Positions 8,638 to 17,478 of a stretch of DNA of 51,401 nt are shown here, piece by piece. Within the stretch, counting starts at the first letter, position 1; the number at the start of each line of letters is the position of its first letter. The notes under the pieces were generated by a model. It had not been told where the DNA came from and did not search any database. It worked only from the letters and a program-made list of their open reading frames with translations. The stretch is from positions 1 to 51,401 of the forward strand of contig NZ_FQUF01000018.1 in the NCBI RefSeq assembly GCF_900129085.1, in the 5' to 3' direction. A program made the translations under genes and the position numbers. The DNA comes from Atopostipes suicloacalis DSM 15692. GTDB taxonomy: Bacteria > Bacillota > Bacilli > Lactobacillales > Carnobacteriaceae_A.

Positions 8638-8666
8638 ATATTAGCTGAAAAATGAAGAGTTGTAAA
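8638..8666 (-). promoter_or_regulatory. Promoter of the PTS-GH38-GH125-GH1 operon
   Basis: On the minus strand a TTTACA -35 (8661-8666) and a TAATAT -10 (8638-8643) are separated by 17 bases. A TATAAT overlaps three bases further on. The palindrome at 8621-8630 covers the likely transcription start. Confidence 0.6.
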
Positions 8667-8685
8667 CCATAAAATTAAATTACCC

Positions 8686-8724
8686 TTTACAATTTTACTA
8701 TTTTATATATAATTAGTATATACT
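8686..8724 (+). promoter_or_regulatory. gntR promoter and candidate GntR operator
   Basis: A TTTACA -35 (8686-8691) and a TATAAT -10 (8708-8713) are separated by 16 bases. The perfect palindrome AGTATATACT (8715-8724) follows immediately. HutC-type GntR proteins commonly bind GTATATAC-like palindromes, so this is a good candidate for autoregulation and possibly for control of the divergent operon. Confidence 0.6.
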
Positions 8725-8748
8725 ATTTAATATTAGGAGGTATACAAC

Positions 8749-9465
8749 TTGTCAAAATACCGTGATGTCTATTCAGACATCAAAAGAAATATATTAACTA
8801 ACCACTATCGTGCCGGCACTCAGTTACCAACTCAAGAATATTTTTCTGAAAAATATGATATTTCTCGTATCACGTTAAAAAAAGCATTAAATTTATTAGA
8901 AAATGAAGGATTAATTTATAGTAAACAAGGATCTGGAACTTTTGTACGCAATCGAATTGATACTCCTTCTGAAGAAATGTTACCTTTAGATCTACCAGTA
9001 GGCGTTACACATTCTCATCGTGATCAAAAAATAAAAAGTAAAATATTACATTTCGATGCTCGACTTCCAAATAAAAAGGAACAAAAAGAATTACTCCTTG
9101 ATCAACATTCTCCGGTATATGAATATAAAAGAGTACGAATTATTAATAACCAGGTGCATAGTTTTGAGCATTCTATTATGCCTGTTGAGGTCGCTCCACT
9201 GAACGAAGACATTTTAATGAAATCCGTTTACGATTATTTGGGGACAGAGATGAATCTTCAGTTAACAGATGCCCGAAGAATTATTTATGCCGCTAAAGCA
9301 GATAGAGAGATTAGCAAAGCACTAGAAGTTGAAGAAGACGAAGCCATTTTTGTCATTGAACAAGTCGCTTATGACCAAAATGGTAAAGCCTTTGAATTAT
9401 CAAAATCAGCCTTCAAAAGCGAACAAACAAAATTTGTTCTAGATGTTCATATTAGTGAACATTAA
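8749..9465 (+). CDS. GntR/HutC family transcriptional regulator (UTRA domain)
   Basis: This 238-residue regulator has an N-terminal winged helix (residues 1-70, with SRITLKKALNLLENEGLIY as the recognition region and GSGTFV as the wing). A C-terminal UTRA ligand domain (about 95-235) contains YEYKRVRIINNQ and IFVIEQVAYDQNG. The start is TTG at 8749-8751, supported by AGGAGG eight bases upstream, and no better ATG exists. It is transcribed away from the PTS-GH38-GH125-GH1 operon across a 155-base intergenic region with a candidate operator. It is therefore the probable local regulator, releasing DNA on binding a phosphorylated sugar. The ligand is unknown. Confidence 0.9.
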   Translation: MSKYRDVYSDIKRNILTNHYRAGTQLPTQEYFSEKYDISRITLKKALNLLENEGLIYSKQGSGTFVRNRIDTPSEEMLPLDLPVGVTHSHRDQKIKSKILHFDARLPNKKEQKELLLDQHSPVYEYKRVRIINNQVHSFEHSIMPVEVAPLNEDILMKSVYDYLGTEMNLQLTDARRIIYAAKADREISKALEVEEDEAIFVIEQVAYDQNGKAFELSKSAFKSEQTKFVLDVHISEH

Positions 9466-9479
9466 TTTTTGAAATTCAA

Positions 9480-9517
9480 AAGGTGCTATTGATTTTTACT
9501 CAATAGCACCTTTTTTA
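9480..9517. terminator. Bidirectional terminator between gntR and the second GH38 gene
   Basis: AAGGTGCTATTGA (9480-9492) pairs perfectly with TCAATAGCACCTT (9500-9512) over 13 bp, with T-tracts on both sides. It serves gntR on the plus strand and the convergent GH38 operon on the minus strand. Confidence 0.9.
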
Positions 9518-9535
9518 TTAAAAACAAATAAATTA

Positions 9536-12184
9536 TTATTTATCTATTTTAATTGTACAAAACTGGTTGTGTTTTAACTTATTATTAATTTTAGAATTTG
9601 TATGTTCATCTAATTCTACTGTTTCGTTATTTTTCAGTTCTTTTGGTATACGCACTTCTTTATCAAAAAACGGATTATATAATCGTACTAAATAATTTTC
9701 ATTATTTTCCGATTTTTTAATTGCACTTACCCCAATATTCTTTGAATCAAATTCCAATAAATTGTAATTGTCTTTCAATGCTTTTTCTTCTCTTTTTTGA
9801 CTAAAAATCATGCGTCCATTTAGGAAATCAGAATTTTGGTAACTCGGTAGTATAGTTAAATATTCTTTAGAAATTTTAGCGAGATTTACATTTCTCAAAC
9901 CTTTACAAGAATTAATGTAAACTGCAAAACTACATTCGATTTTTCCTAATAACTGTGCATCAGGTGTCTCAACAATTGTTTCTCCAGAAGCTCTTCCAGG
10001 TCTATAAAGCAGATTTTCTCTTCCCATATGACTAAATGTTCTAAACAATGTAAGTTGAATTGTACTAAAATCTTCGCCAACAATTTCATACTCACGAACA
10101 CCTTCAGTTAATACTGAAAACAAAGCTGATTCTTCTGATAATGCTACATAACTTTGCATTGGCTCAATAGAAATAGGTGTTTCATCCCAATTTTCTTCTT
10201 CCCATATATCCATCTCATCTAATCTTGTAGGTCTTTTTATTGGACCAAATAAATGATCAGCGAAAGAAAATTTACTTGCGATTCCCGAATCAAATTGAAC
10301 TGATAATTTATGACTTAGAATATTATTATCAATTTCAACATTAAAATTAATAGTTTCTGATTCTTTTTCTAAATCAATAGTTACAGTAACGGGGAGATTT
10401 TTTGATGCACTATTGTTTGCTCTCTCATCTAAATCATAAGGAACTCGCATGTCGAACGAATAAATTAATTTTTCGTTTACAGGATTCTTATAAACATTTA
10501 TTTCTGTTCTTTCTGCGTTAATAGATTTTACATGCATATCTTTTTGTGGCGGTGAAAAATTATAAGAATCTCCATCATCACCTGAGTTAATAAACACCAT
10601 TTGATTTTTATAAATTCTATCAGAGGATTTATCTGTAATATCAATTGTATTATCGTCATTTAACTCAATTAAATATTTTGAGTTTTCAATAAACTGATTA
10701 TCATCAATTTTGTATTTATTTAATTGACTATTCTTTTTATTGGAATCAATATATAATGATTTATAACCTAATCCCTTTAGGTCTTTCATATAGACTTTCA
10801 TTTTAATTAAATAAACTTTCTCTGGTATATATATGTCTTTACTTGAATCTATTTTTATTGTTTGTTTCAGTACGTACTCTGTGAGTTCTTGCGATTCTTC
10901 AATCACATATTCATACTCTTCCCCAGAGTTTATATCATACAATGCATATTCTAGATTAGGCACATAGGCCTCAACTTCTATTACTCCTTCATAATTATAT
11001 GGCAGTGGATTAAAAGAAATAATATTTAAATTATTATCATATTTAATTTTGTTAGAAATTGTTCTCATGGTTATTTCTAATAAATTAGTTGCTAAATCTC
11101 CTGCAACTTTATAGCGATATAAGATATCTCTATTTGTAGAATCGCTGTTACAACCACCAATACTATCATGTGCGGCATTTTCAAACATTAATTTCCAAAT
11201 TTTTTCTAGTATAGTATGAGGATATTCTAATCCAAGACTATCTGCCACAACTAAAATTGGTTCAAGTACATTCACTATGAAGTTTTCAATCTCATTATTC
11301 AACTGTTTCATGTCAGCTCTTGTCGAAAATATAGTTTTATGAACTCTACTATGCTTTGCTTGAGTTAATTCTCCTTTAAAAATGTTCAGTTCATTTTTGC
11401 TGCTCTCAAGCATCTCCAAGAAATAATCTTCTGGATTGTTTAATTTGTACTCTCTCTCGGAGTCAATTCGATTAAAATCACTAATTAATTCTGGGAGATT
11501 TTCCCTAACAGGAGCTTGATCATGACCATAAGGGAAGTAAACATGATTTGTGTTAGATTCTTTATCTAATTTCCCTATAAAATCATCAATATAATCTTTC
11601 TTTTTTGAATTATTCTCAGGAATTCCGTATTCCCCACCAAAATGATAGCCATTCCTCATGATAGTTGAATATACTTTACTGCCATCTGTACCTTCCCAAA
11701 TAAATTGAGTATCTTCAAAGGTCGTATCAGCGACTCCACGCCAAAATATAGCAGTATCAATTCCAAAACTTTTATAAATTTGTGGCATATTTCCACCTTG
11801 GCCAAATGCATCTGGTACATAACCCACATTAAATGAATGGCCAAGTTCTTCAGCTTTATTGATTCCATAGAGAAGATTTCTGACTATTGATTCTTGAGAG
11901 ATAACTAGCTGGTCTGTTTGAGTATACCAAGGTCCGATAAATAACCTTTTGTTTCTAACAAGATTTTCAATTCTTGATTTATCTTCGGGATGATACTCAA
12001 GGTAATCTTCCACTAATGAGGTTTGTGCATCTAAAACAAATGAACTAAAATCTGAGTTTTCTTCCAAAATTTCTAGAACTTCTTTAACTTGTTTAATCAA
12101 ATAGATAGTAGAACGAGATGTATTAAAGTACCATTCTCTATCCCAATGAGTGTGTGGAACTAAATGAACTGTCTTCTTTGCCAT
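9536..12184 (-). CDS. GH38 alpha-mannosidase, MngB-like (operon 2)
   Basis: This 882-residue GH38 enzyme has zinc ligands in PHTHWDREWYF (H13, D15), the nucleophile D125 in GYVPDAFGQGG, and HDSIGGCNSD near residues 346-355. In E. coli, MngB cleaves 2-O-(6-phospho-alpha-mannosyl)-glycerate delivered by the fructose-type PTS MngA. Here it follows a fructose-type PTS by 18 bases, which strongly suggests a 6-phospho-alpha-mannoside substrate. The ribosome site is TTGGAGG. The coding sequence is more AT- and Lys/Asn-rich than the first GH38, so the two are not a recent duplication. It is cytoplasmic, with no signal peptide. Confidence 0.88.
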   Translation of the reverse strand: MAKKTVHLVPHTHWDREWYFNTSRSTIYLIKQVKEVLEILEENSDFSSFVLDAQTSLVEDYLEYHPEDKSRIENLVRNKRLFIGPWYTQTDQLVISQESIVRNLLYGINKAEELGHSFNVGYVPDAFGQGGNMPQIYKSFGIDTAIFWRGVADTTFEDTQFIWEGTDGSKVYSTIMRNGYHFGGEYGIPENNSKKKDYIDDFIGKLDKESNTNHVYFPYGHDQAPVRENLPELISDFNRIDSEREYKLNNPEDYFLEMLESSKNELNIFKGELTQAKHSRVHKTIFSTRADMKQLNNEIENFIVNVLEPILVVADSLGLEYPHTILEKIWKLMFENAAHDSIGGCNSDSTNRDILYRYKVAGDLATNLLEITMRTISNKIKYDNNLNIISFNPLPYNYEGVIEVEAYVPNLEYALYDINSGEEYEYVIEESQELTEYVLKQTIKIDSSKDIYIPEKVYLIKMKVYMKDLKGLGYKSLYIDSNKKNSQLNKYKIDDNQFIENSKYLIELNDDNTIDITDKSSDRIYKNQMVFINSGDDGDSYNFSPPQKDMHVKSINAERTEINVYKNPVNEKLIYSFDMRVPYDLDERANNSASKNLPVTVTIDLEKESETINFNVEIDNNILSHKLSVQFDSGIASKFSFADHLFGPIKRPTRLDEMDIWEEENWDETPISIEPMQSYVALSEESALFSVLTEGVREYEIVGEDFSTIQLTLFRTFSHMGRENLLYRPGRASGETIVETPDAQLLGKIECSFAVYINSCKGLRNVNLAKISKEYLTILPSYQNSDFLNGRMIFSQKREEKALKDNYNLLEFDSKNIGVSAIKKSENNENYLVRLYNPFFDKEVRIPKELKNNETVELDEHTNSKINNKLKHNQFCTIKIDK

Positions 12185-12202
12185 TAATTAAATTCCTCCA
12201 AT

Positions 12203-13240
12203 TTATTGTGTTTCTTTAACAGTCTTTTTGTTTTTTGATTTCAAGAAATTAACCATTAATGCAGTTACTAAACCACCGATTAAGACCGAAATAATATATC
12301 CTATAATATTTGTAGTAAATGGAATAGCCATAAATGTAGACAACATTGTAGCATGTGTTGATCCAAAGAACCCGTTTACACCAGCACCTACCGCTGTACC
12401 TACAACAATACTTGGAATAACTCTACCTGGATCTGCAACTGCAAATGGAATTGTTCCTTCAGTTATTCCTACTAGTCCCATAATCAATGCTGACTTGCCA
12501 TTTTCTTGTTCTGCTTCAGAATATAATTTTTTGTTTAATATAGTTGCTAACCACATTCCGAAATTTGGCAATCCAATACCTATCAACATAGCTGTACTTG
12601 CAATATAACTGCCTTCAGCAAAAGCAGCTGTTCCAAATGCATAAGCAATTTTATTGATAGGTCCACCCATATCTAATGCCATCATACCTCCGAGAAGTGC
12701 AGATAATAGAACTGCATTTGTGCCTGATAAGCTTTCTAACCATCCTGAAATTCCTATAGTTAAAGCGGTTATCGGAGGTCCTATGATGTACCACATTCCT
12801 AACCCAATTACTGTAGTTGCAATGAATGGGATGAGAATAATTGATTTCAAAGATTGAACCTTTGGTGACATAGGCATTTTCTTTAACCACTCAACTAAAT
12901 AACCTACAGCTAACCCGGTAATCATCCCACCTAAGAACCCTGTACCCATCTCATTTGCAACCAACCCAGTAATAAAACCTGGAGCTAATCCTGGTCGATC
13001 GGCTATAGAATATGCTATATACGCTGAAATCATTGGTACAATGAAATTAAGACCCGACTGTCCAATAAAGCGAATTACACCCCAAATTGTTTCAGTTTGA
13101 TCCCAAACATCTTGACCTCCAAAAATAACTGCAATTGACGTAAGAAGTCCTGATGCCGTTACTAGAGGAATAATATACGACACTCCTCCTTGAAAATGTT
13201 TCATTATTTCTTTTCCTATATTTTTATTATTCTTATTCAT
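12203..13240 (-). CDS. PTS fructose/mannosylglycerate-type EIIC
   Basis: This 345-residue polytopic membrane protein is the translocating IIC subunit of a fructose-family PTS. It shows the family signature GITEGTIPFAVADPGRVIPS near 257-276 and the GGPINKIAYAFG block. Its start overlaps the end of the EIIB gene by 8 bases, so the two are translationally coupled. In the mannosylglycerate system these domains are one chain. Here A, B and C are separate genes in the order A-B-C. It feeds the GH38 enzyme encoded next. Confidence 0.9.
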   Translation of the reverse strand: MNKNNKNIGKEIMKHFQGGVSYIIPLVTASGLLTSIAVIFGGQDVWDQTETIWGVIRFIGQSGLNFIVPMISAYIAYSIADRPGLAPGFITGLVANEMGTGFLGGMITGLAVGYLVEWLKKMPMSPKVQSLKSIILIPFIATTVIGLGMWYIIGPPITALTIGISGWLESLSGTNAVLLSALLGGMMALDMGGPINKIAYAFGTAAFAEGSYIASTAMLIGIGLPNFGMWLATILNKKLYSEAEQENGKSALIMGLVGITEGTIPFAVADPGRVIPSIVVGTAVGAGVNGFFGSTHATMLSTFMAIPFTTNIIGYIISVLIGGLVTALMVNFLKSKNKKTVKETQ

Positions 13241-13562
13241 TTATAGACCCCTCTTCTTTCACCATGTTTTCTGCTTCTTTAATAACTTCTTGCCCCTCTC
13301 GCATTGCTTTTTGTGTGGGGACTTCTAGAATAACTTTCCCCTCAAATCTATCACGATTTGTTACATTAGTATCTACAGCAAAAATAACTATATCAGCCTC
13401 ATCAATTTCTTCCTGAGTCAATCGATTTTCAATACCCATTGCACCCTGTAGTTCAATCTTGATATCATGTCCTGCTGCTTCTGCATATTCATCTAAACTA
13501 GATTTAGCCATATAAGTATGTGCTAATCCAGCTATACAAGCACTAACTCCTACAATTTTCAT
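13233..13562 (-). CDS. PTS fructose-type EIIB
   Basis: This 109-residue cytoplasmic phosphotransfer protein has an N-terminal KIVGVSACIAGLAHTYMA in which Cys9 is the expected phosphorylated cysteine, followed by VIFAVDTNVTNRDRF. It passes phosphate from EIIA to the sugar bound by EIIC. Length and motif fit the fructose IIB family. The ribosome site AGGAGG is well placed. It lies 11 bases after the EIIA stop. Confidence 0.92.
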   Translation of the reverse strand: MKIVGVSACIAGLAHTYMAKSSLDEYAEAAGHDIKIELQGAMGIENRLTQEEIDEADIVIFAVDTNVTNRDRFEGKVILEVPTQKAMREGQEVIKEAENMVKEEGSINE

Positions 13563-13573
13563 AATCTTTCCTC

Positions 13574-14029
13574 CTAAATATTATTTATAATTTTAAATAA
13601 TTCATTTTTTGTTTTAGCATTTTTGAATTTCCTTACAAATTCTTTGTCCATTAATTTACTTGATAAGTTAGCCAACATTCTTAAGTGTTTTTCGCCTTTG
13701 TCTACATCCTTTATTGCTAATAAAAATATATATTTCACCTCATCCTCAGTTTTCTCTCCCCACTTAATCTTTTCTTTTAAAACACATAAAGCCACTGTAG
13801 ATTGAGTAACGCTATTGCTTTTACCATGCGGGATTGCAATTTCATTTCCAATACTTGTTGGAATTTCATTCTCTCTCTCTTTAACTGCTTTTATAAATTC
13901 CTTTTTGTTATCGATGTAACCACTGGTATACAATTTGTTTGATAATTCACTGATAACATCCTCTATATTTCTTAAATCTAAATCAAAAATTATATTTTCT
14001 TTTTTTATTGTCAGTCCATTGTCTGTCAT
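13574..14029 (-). CDS. PTS fructose/mannitol-type EIIA
   Basis: This 151-residue EIIA domain protein has the phosphorylatable histidine in EIAIPHGKSNS (H68), followed by VALCVLKEKIKWG and YIFLLAIKD, the usual pattern. It accepts phosphate from HPr. Its ATG overlaps the stop of the PRD regulator (ATGA), so regulator and transporter are coupled. Confidence 0.92.
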   Translation of the reverse strand: MTDNGLTIKKENIIFDLDLRNIEDVISELSNKLYTSGYIDNKKEFIKAVKERENEIPTSIGNEIAIPHGKSNSVTQSTVALCVLKEKIKWGEKTEDEVKYIFLLAIKDVDKGEKHLRMLANLSSKLMDKEFVRKFKNAKTKNELFKIINNI

Positions 14030-15951
14030 TTTTTGACCTCTTTCTTTAATATATGAATAAACTCTTCATAGCTATCAACATTTATTAAGCTATGTAAAAT
14101 AACTTCTGAAGAAATTAAATCGTAAAAAAAACTATATATATTATTTAATTCATCTTTTACACTTTCATTCAACAAAAATAAAAATACGATTGAAACTTTA
14201 TCTTTTCCCCATTGAATACCATTTTTATTAATATAAACGTATATTATAGGTTCGTCGCTATTCGGTATTTCCGCGTGGGGCATGGCAAAATTCCTTATTG
14301 CAGTAGTTGAAAGTTTTTCTCTTTCCATGATCCGTTCATAAACTTCTGAAGTAACAATATCTTTACTCGTCAATTCACCTGCCATATATTTAATAATCTC
14401 TGTCTGAGTTAAGTTGTTACTATCTATCTTGAAAAAATTCTTAGATAACAAATTAATGAAACTATTATTTTTTGTAGTTTTAGAAGATAATTTTTTTTCA
14501 ATTCTCAAAATATCCTTCTCATTTAATAGTGGGCTAACATACACACTGTTTTGAATATTAGCTTCTATTGGAACAGTAGTAATAATCAACTCATTATTTT
14601 TTGAAATTTCGCTTAATTTATTTATGCCAATACGATCGATTATATTAACTCTATTTTTAAATACACTCAATATCCTTTGCTCTAAAAGTTTAGCTGTTCC
14701 ATAACCACTTCCACAAACTAATAATAAATCTGTTTTTGTTATGGTTTTTTCTCTTTCTAGAAATGATTGTATATGCATAGATACATAAGCAATCTCATCT
14801 TCATCAAATTTTATATTATATTTTTTTTCTATATGAAAAATAATTCTTTTACTATACTCAAAAGCTTGAATAAAATTTGTTTTGATTTCATCTAGATATG
14901 GATTCGCTATACTGATATTATTACTTAATCTATTAACAGCACTTTTTAAATGTAAAGATAATCCATTCATTAATTCTTGATCAGGATTAAGACCACTAAG
15001 AGCTTCTTCTAGGATTTCATCTAAATTTTTAAATTTTAAATCATTATCAGTAATTTTTAATTCATCTGCATAATCACTTCTGTTATAGGTGTTTGATTGA
15101 ATTGAATTAATATGAACATTCATATATTCTTTCTCATATTTAGGTAAATTAACATCAAACTTATCTTCCAGTTCTTTTATAAGTGTCAAAGTATTTAATT
15201 CAAGTTCTGAATTATCCTTTGCACCTTCTACTACGAATTCTTTATCAATTCGCTCTAATGAAATAGCTATATGAATTGCTAAGGTATTAAATTCATATTC
15301 AGTTAAATATAAATTAGTCATTTTTGAGAATTTTATCAATACATCTGCTACTTGGTTAATAATATCGTAGTTAATAAATTGCTTGATATCATCGGACATT
15401 TTTATAGAAATCTCTAATTCCTCTTTAGGATTACTGTATGCAACAAGCTTATTCTTGTAGGTACTAATAATTTTTGCTATTAACTTTCTTTTATTTTCTT
15501 CAGTCGCATCTAGCTTAATACCTTTTTTTGAACCCTCTATTTCTAATCCATAATTTTCTAGTAGATTTCTAACTTCTTTTAATATATTTTCAAATGTCGA
15601 TTTACTAACAAATAAATCATCTGCTAGCTTTTGAATAGTTAGCCATCCTTTAGCATCTAACAATGCAGATAAGGTTTGGATGATTCTTCTATCATTATTT
15701 GTATTTTCAATATATTCCATTGAGCTTATAATTTTATCTTTTTCAGTGATTTCTCCTTCTAATGAGATTCCCATTCTTGGATGAATAACTATTTCGAGGT
15801 TATAGTCCATCTTTTCGAAAAAATCATTTATTTCATTAATATATTTATTTATTCTGTATCTTGACCAACCAATTAAATCTATAATTTCATTGTATGACAT
15901 TATATTTTTTTCAGTTATAATTTTTATTAACTTTATATGATTGGGTTTCAT
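14026..15951 (-). CDS. PRD-containing transcriptional activator (MtlR/ManR type)
   Basis: This 641-residue regulator has an N-terminal HTH (about 1-60), a second HTH (about 95-135), PRD1 with H227 and H281, and PRD2 with H334 and H393. An EIIB-like domain follows with Cys413 in LLLVCGSGYG, then an EIIA-like domain with H559 in NFAMPHAEIPN. Such proteins are switched by PTS phosphorylation. I place the start at ATG 15949-15951, because an ATG seven codons upstream lies across the AGGAGG that serves this start with 7-base spacing. It is the first gene of the mannoside operon 2 and probably activates it when the substrate drains phosphate from the EIIA/EIIB pair. Confidence 0.9.
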   Translation of the reverse strand: MKPNHIKLIKIITEKNIMSYNEIIDLIGWSRYRINKYINEINDFFEKMDYNLEIVIHPRMGISLEGEITEKDKIISSMEYIENTNNDRRIIQTLSALLDAKGWLTIQKLADDLFVSKSTFENILKEVRNLLENYGLEIEGSKKGIKLDATEENKRKLIAKIISTYKNKLVAYSNPKEELEISIKMSDDIKQFINYDIINQVADVLIKFSKMTNLYLTEYEFNTLAIHIAISLERIDKEFVVEGAKDNSELELNTLTLIKELEDKFDVNLPKYEKEYMNVHINSIQSNTYNRSDYADELKITDNDLKFKNLDEILEEALSGLNPDQELMNGLSLHLKSAVNRLSNNISIANPYLDEIKTNFIQAFEYSKRIIFHIEKKYNIKFDEDEIAYVSMHIQSFLEREKTITKTDLLLVCGSGYGTAKLLEQRILSVFKNRVNIIDRIGINKLSEISKNNELIITTVPIEANIQNSVYVSPLLNEKDILRIEKKLSSKTTKNNSFINLLSKNFFKIDSNNLTQTEIIKYMAGELTSKDIVTSEVYERIMEREKLSTTAIRNFAMPHAEIPNSDEPIIYVYINKNGIQWGKDKVSIVFLFLLNESVKDELNNIYSFFYDLISSEVILHSLINVDSYEEFIHILKKEVKK

Positions 15952-16068
15952 TCTCATACCTCCTGAATACACTTACATCATAATTGATATTGCTACTGAC
16001 AAAAACCTTAATTATTTTTATTCATGTGAAATAAATTAAGTCGATGGACTTTTCAACATTACTTTATA

Positions 16069-16093
16069 TTACTGTTTATGCAGTAAACTTTAC
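16069..16093. promoter_or_regulatory. Inverted repeats upstream of the PRD regulator
   Basis: TTACTG (16069-16074) pairs with CAGTAA (16081-16086), and the overlapping GTAAACTTTAC (16083-16093) is a perfect palindrome around one base. The position, about 120 bases upstream of the regulator start, suits an activator or repressor site for operon 2. No clear sigma-A promoter was recognised nearby, so the role is unproven. Confidence 0.3.
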
Positions 16094-16334
16094 AGTTAAG
16101 TGATAATCCAATAAAAAAAATCCCCTGAAAATTTTCTGTATAATTAAAATAATAAAATCAAAAAATACAGAAGGATTTCTTAAGGGGTAAATTATTTTAC
16201 CAATATTAATCACAAAGTAAAAGAGAAACATATAGAACATGAAAAGTGAATCAAAAGCTAATGTTTAGAAAAAAATTTATATTGCCAATAAGAAATAGAT
16301 ACTATTGAATCAAGAAAGAAAGAAGTTCATAGAA

Positions 16335-16565
16335 TACTGAATTTCCTAAAAAAATTAGTGTTGAAGATTTTTCTTAATCGTTCAAAATAATTATTGTAGA
16401 CAATAGGGATGAATTTCTCGATTTAGAACTCTTAACATAATTCATTGAAGAAACCGAAGAAACTCGTACAAATTTCTGTTTTGTTATCCTTATGCTTCTT
16501 TTGAAAGATGTAGTAAAGAGCATATAGACACATTGATTCGTAAGTTTATTTCAATAGGATATTAA
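16335..16565 (+). pseudogene. IS30-family transposase remnant
   Basis: Translating the plus strand gives broken pieces of an IS30 transposase. The first is IIVDNRDEFLDLELLT with an in-frame stop, then FIEETEETRTNFCF. After a frameshift comes CYPYASFERCSKEHIDTLIR, where intact enzymes have FCHPYSSWERGSNE-like sequence. The DNR replaces the usual DNG motif. Multiple stops show an old, dead copy. Upstream sequence (about 16115-16335) gives no readable similarity apart from an imperfect inverted repeat around CCCCTGAAAA and TTAAGGGG. Confidence 0.7.
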
Positions 16566-16643
16566 ATTAGTGCGTATTAAATAATTACATATACGAAATT
16601 GGTACTGAATAAATTACTGACAAAAATTACTTAAAAACAAAAA

Positions 16644-16675
16644 AGCACTACCCCTGTTTTAACAAGGCTAGTGCT
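16644..16675 (-). terminator. Terminator of the zinc-ribbon operon
   Basis: On the minus strand AGCACTA pairs with TAGTGCT around an inner CCTTGTT/AACAGGGG stem, followed by TTTTTTGTTTTT. It sits about 55 bases after the stop of the last zinc-ribbon gene. Confidence 0.8.
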
Positions 16676-16731
16676 CCTTCATTTATGATGACACATTGTT
16701 ATATTATAATTTGTTCAAACTCAATTTTCTC

Positions 16732-17478
16732 TTAAATGCTATTCCCAAAGATACTGAAAACGATACTTACTACAACAATGAGAGCTACATAAGAAATTAA
16801 CACTTGGTAATAACGGTCCAATTTTTTGTTGCTTTGTGGTTGAGTATTGAAGATATACAAATTAAATATATTCAACTGATTAATTAAAGTAACAGTAAAA
16901 ATTAAAACACCTAGAAAGGAATCAAGCCCTATAATTCTTAGTGCCAAGCTTAAAATAACTTGAGTATTCATTAGTCCACCATATTTGCTTAAGACTTCTA
17001 AGTAGGTATCTTTGCCTGATAGAAAATATTTGTTTAACATAAATAACAAACTTACAATAGCTAATTGAAGAATCACATTAACAAAAAAGGCTAGCCAAAA
17101 ATCTTGATCCACTGGGAACGGGTAAAATAATGAAAATAAAATTAGACTGATTGTTCCAAACACCCATGAATGAGTTTCAAACTCAAAAACGGATGAAGGT
17201 TTCATTAAGGTTTCTTTCAAAAAATCTAAGTAGCTAAAGAAATAATGCTCAATACGATCTAAATCAATACTGGATGCAGCCGTCGTTTCATCCGTTGAAA
17301 TGTTTTCTACGACTTCTTCACCTTGGTCGATCTCCTTTACACGATCAATCTCTGTTTCTTCAACCATCACCACATTTTCTGGGTCAACCTTTGTTCCACA
17401 ATTTTTACAAAACTTTGCGGTACTGCGAAGCTTGTTACCACATTCATTACATATCATCATTTGCTTTTCTTCTACCAT
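16732..17478 (-). CDS. Zinc-ribbon multi-pass membrane protein (operon gene 4)
   Basis: This 248-residue protein has an N-terminal zinc ribbon ICNECGNKLRSTAKFCKNCG (CxxC-10-CxxC, residues 9-28), then an acidic linker to about residue 75 and four to five hydrophobic segments from about 105 to the end. The membrane part resembles the Yip1/DUF1282-type fold seen in other zinc-ribbon membrane proteins, but I cannot name a function. The start overlaps the previous gene by 7 bases behind GGAGG, so the two are translationally coupled. It shares its layout with gene 3 (17472-18338), which suggests the two are paralogues acting together. Confidence 0.75.
   Translation of the reverse strand: MVEEKQMMICNECGNKLRSTAKFCKNCGTKVDPENVVMVEETEIDRVKEIDQGEEVVENISTDETTAASSIDLDRIEHYFFSYLDFLKETLMKPSSVFEFETHSWVFGTISLILFSLFYPFPVDQDFWLAFFVNVILQLAIVSLLFMLNKYFLSGKDTYLEVLSKYGGLMNTQVILSLALRIIGLDSFLGVLIFTVTLINQLNIFNLYIFNTQPQSNKKLDRYYQVLISYVALIVVVSIVFSIFGNSI

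Noticed and set aside
12228..12608. Plus-strand open frame opposite the fructose-type EIIC gene
   Set aside because: It mirrors a clearly recognised membrane protein gene on the other strand, has no ribosome site and no recognisable protein family.
15970..15972. ATG at 15972 as start of the PRD regulator
   Set aside because: The ribosome site AGGAGG would lie inside the coding region; ATG 15949-15951 is correctly spaced from it.
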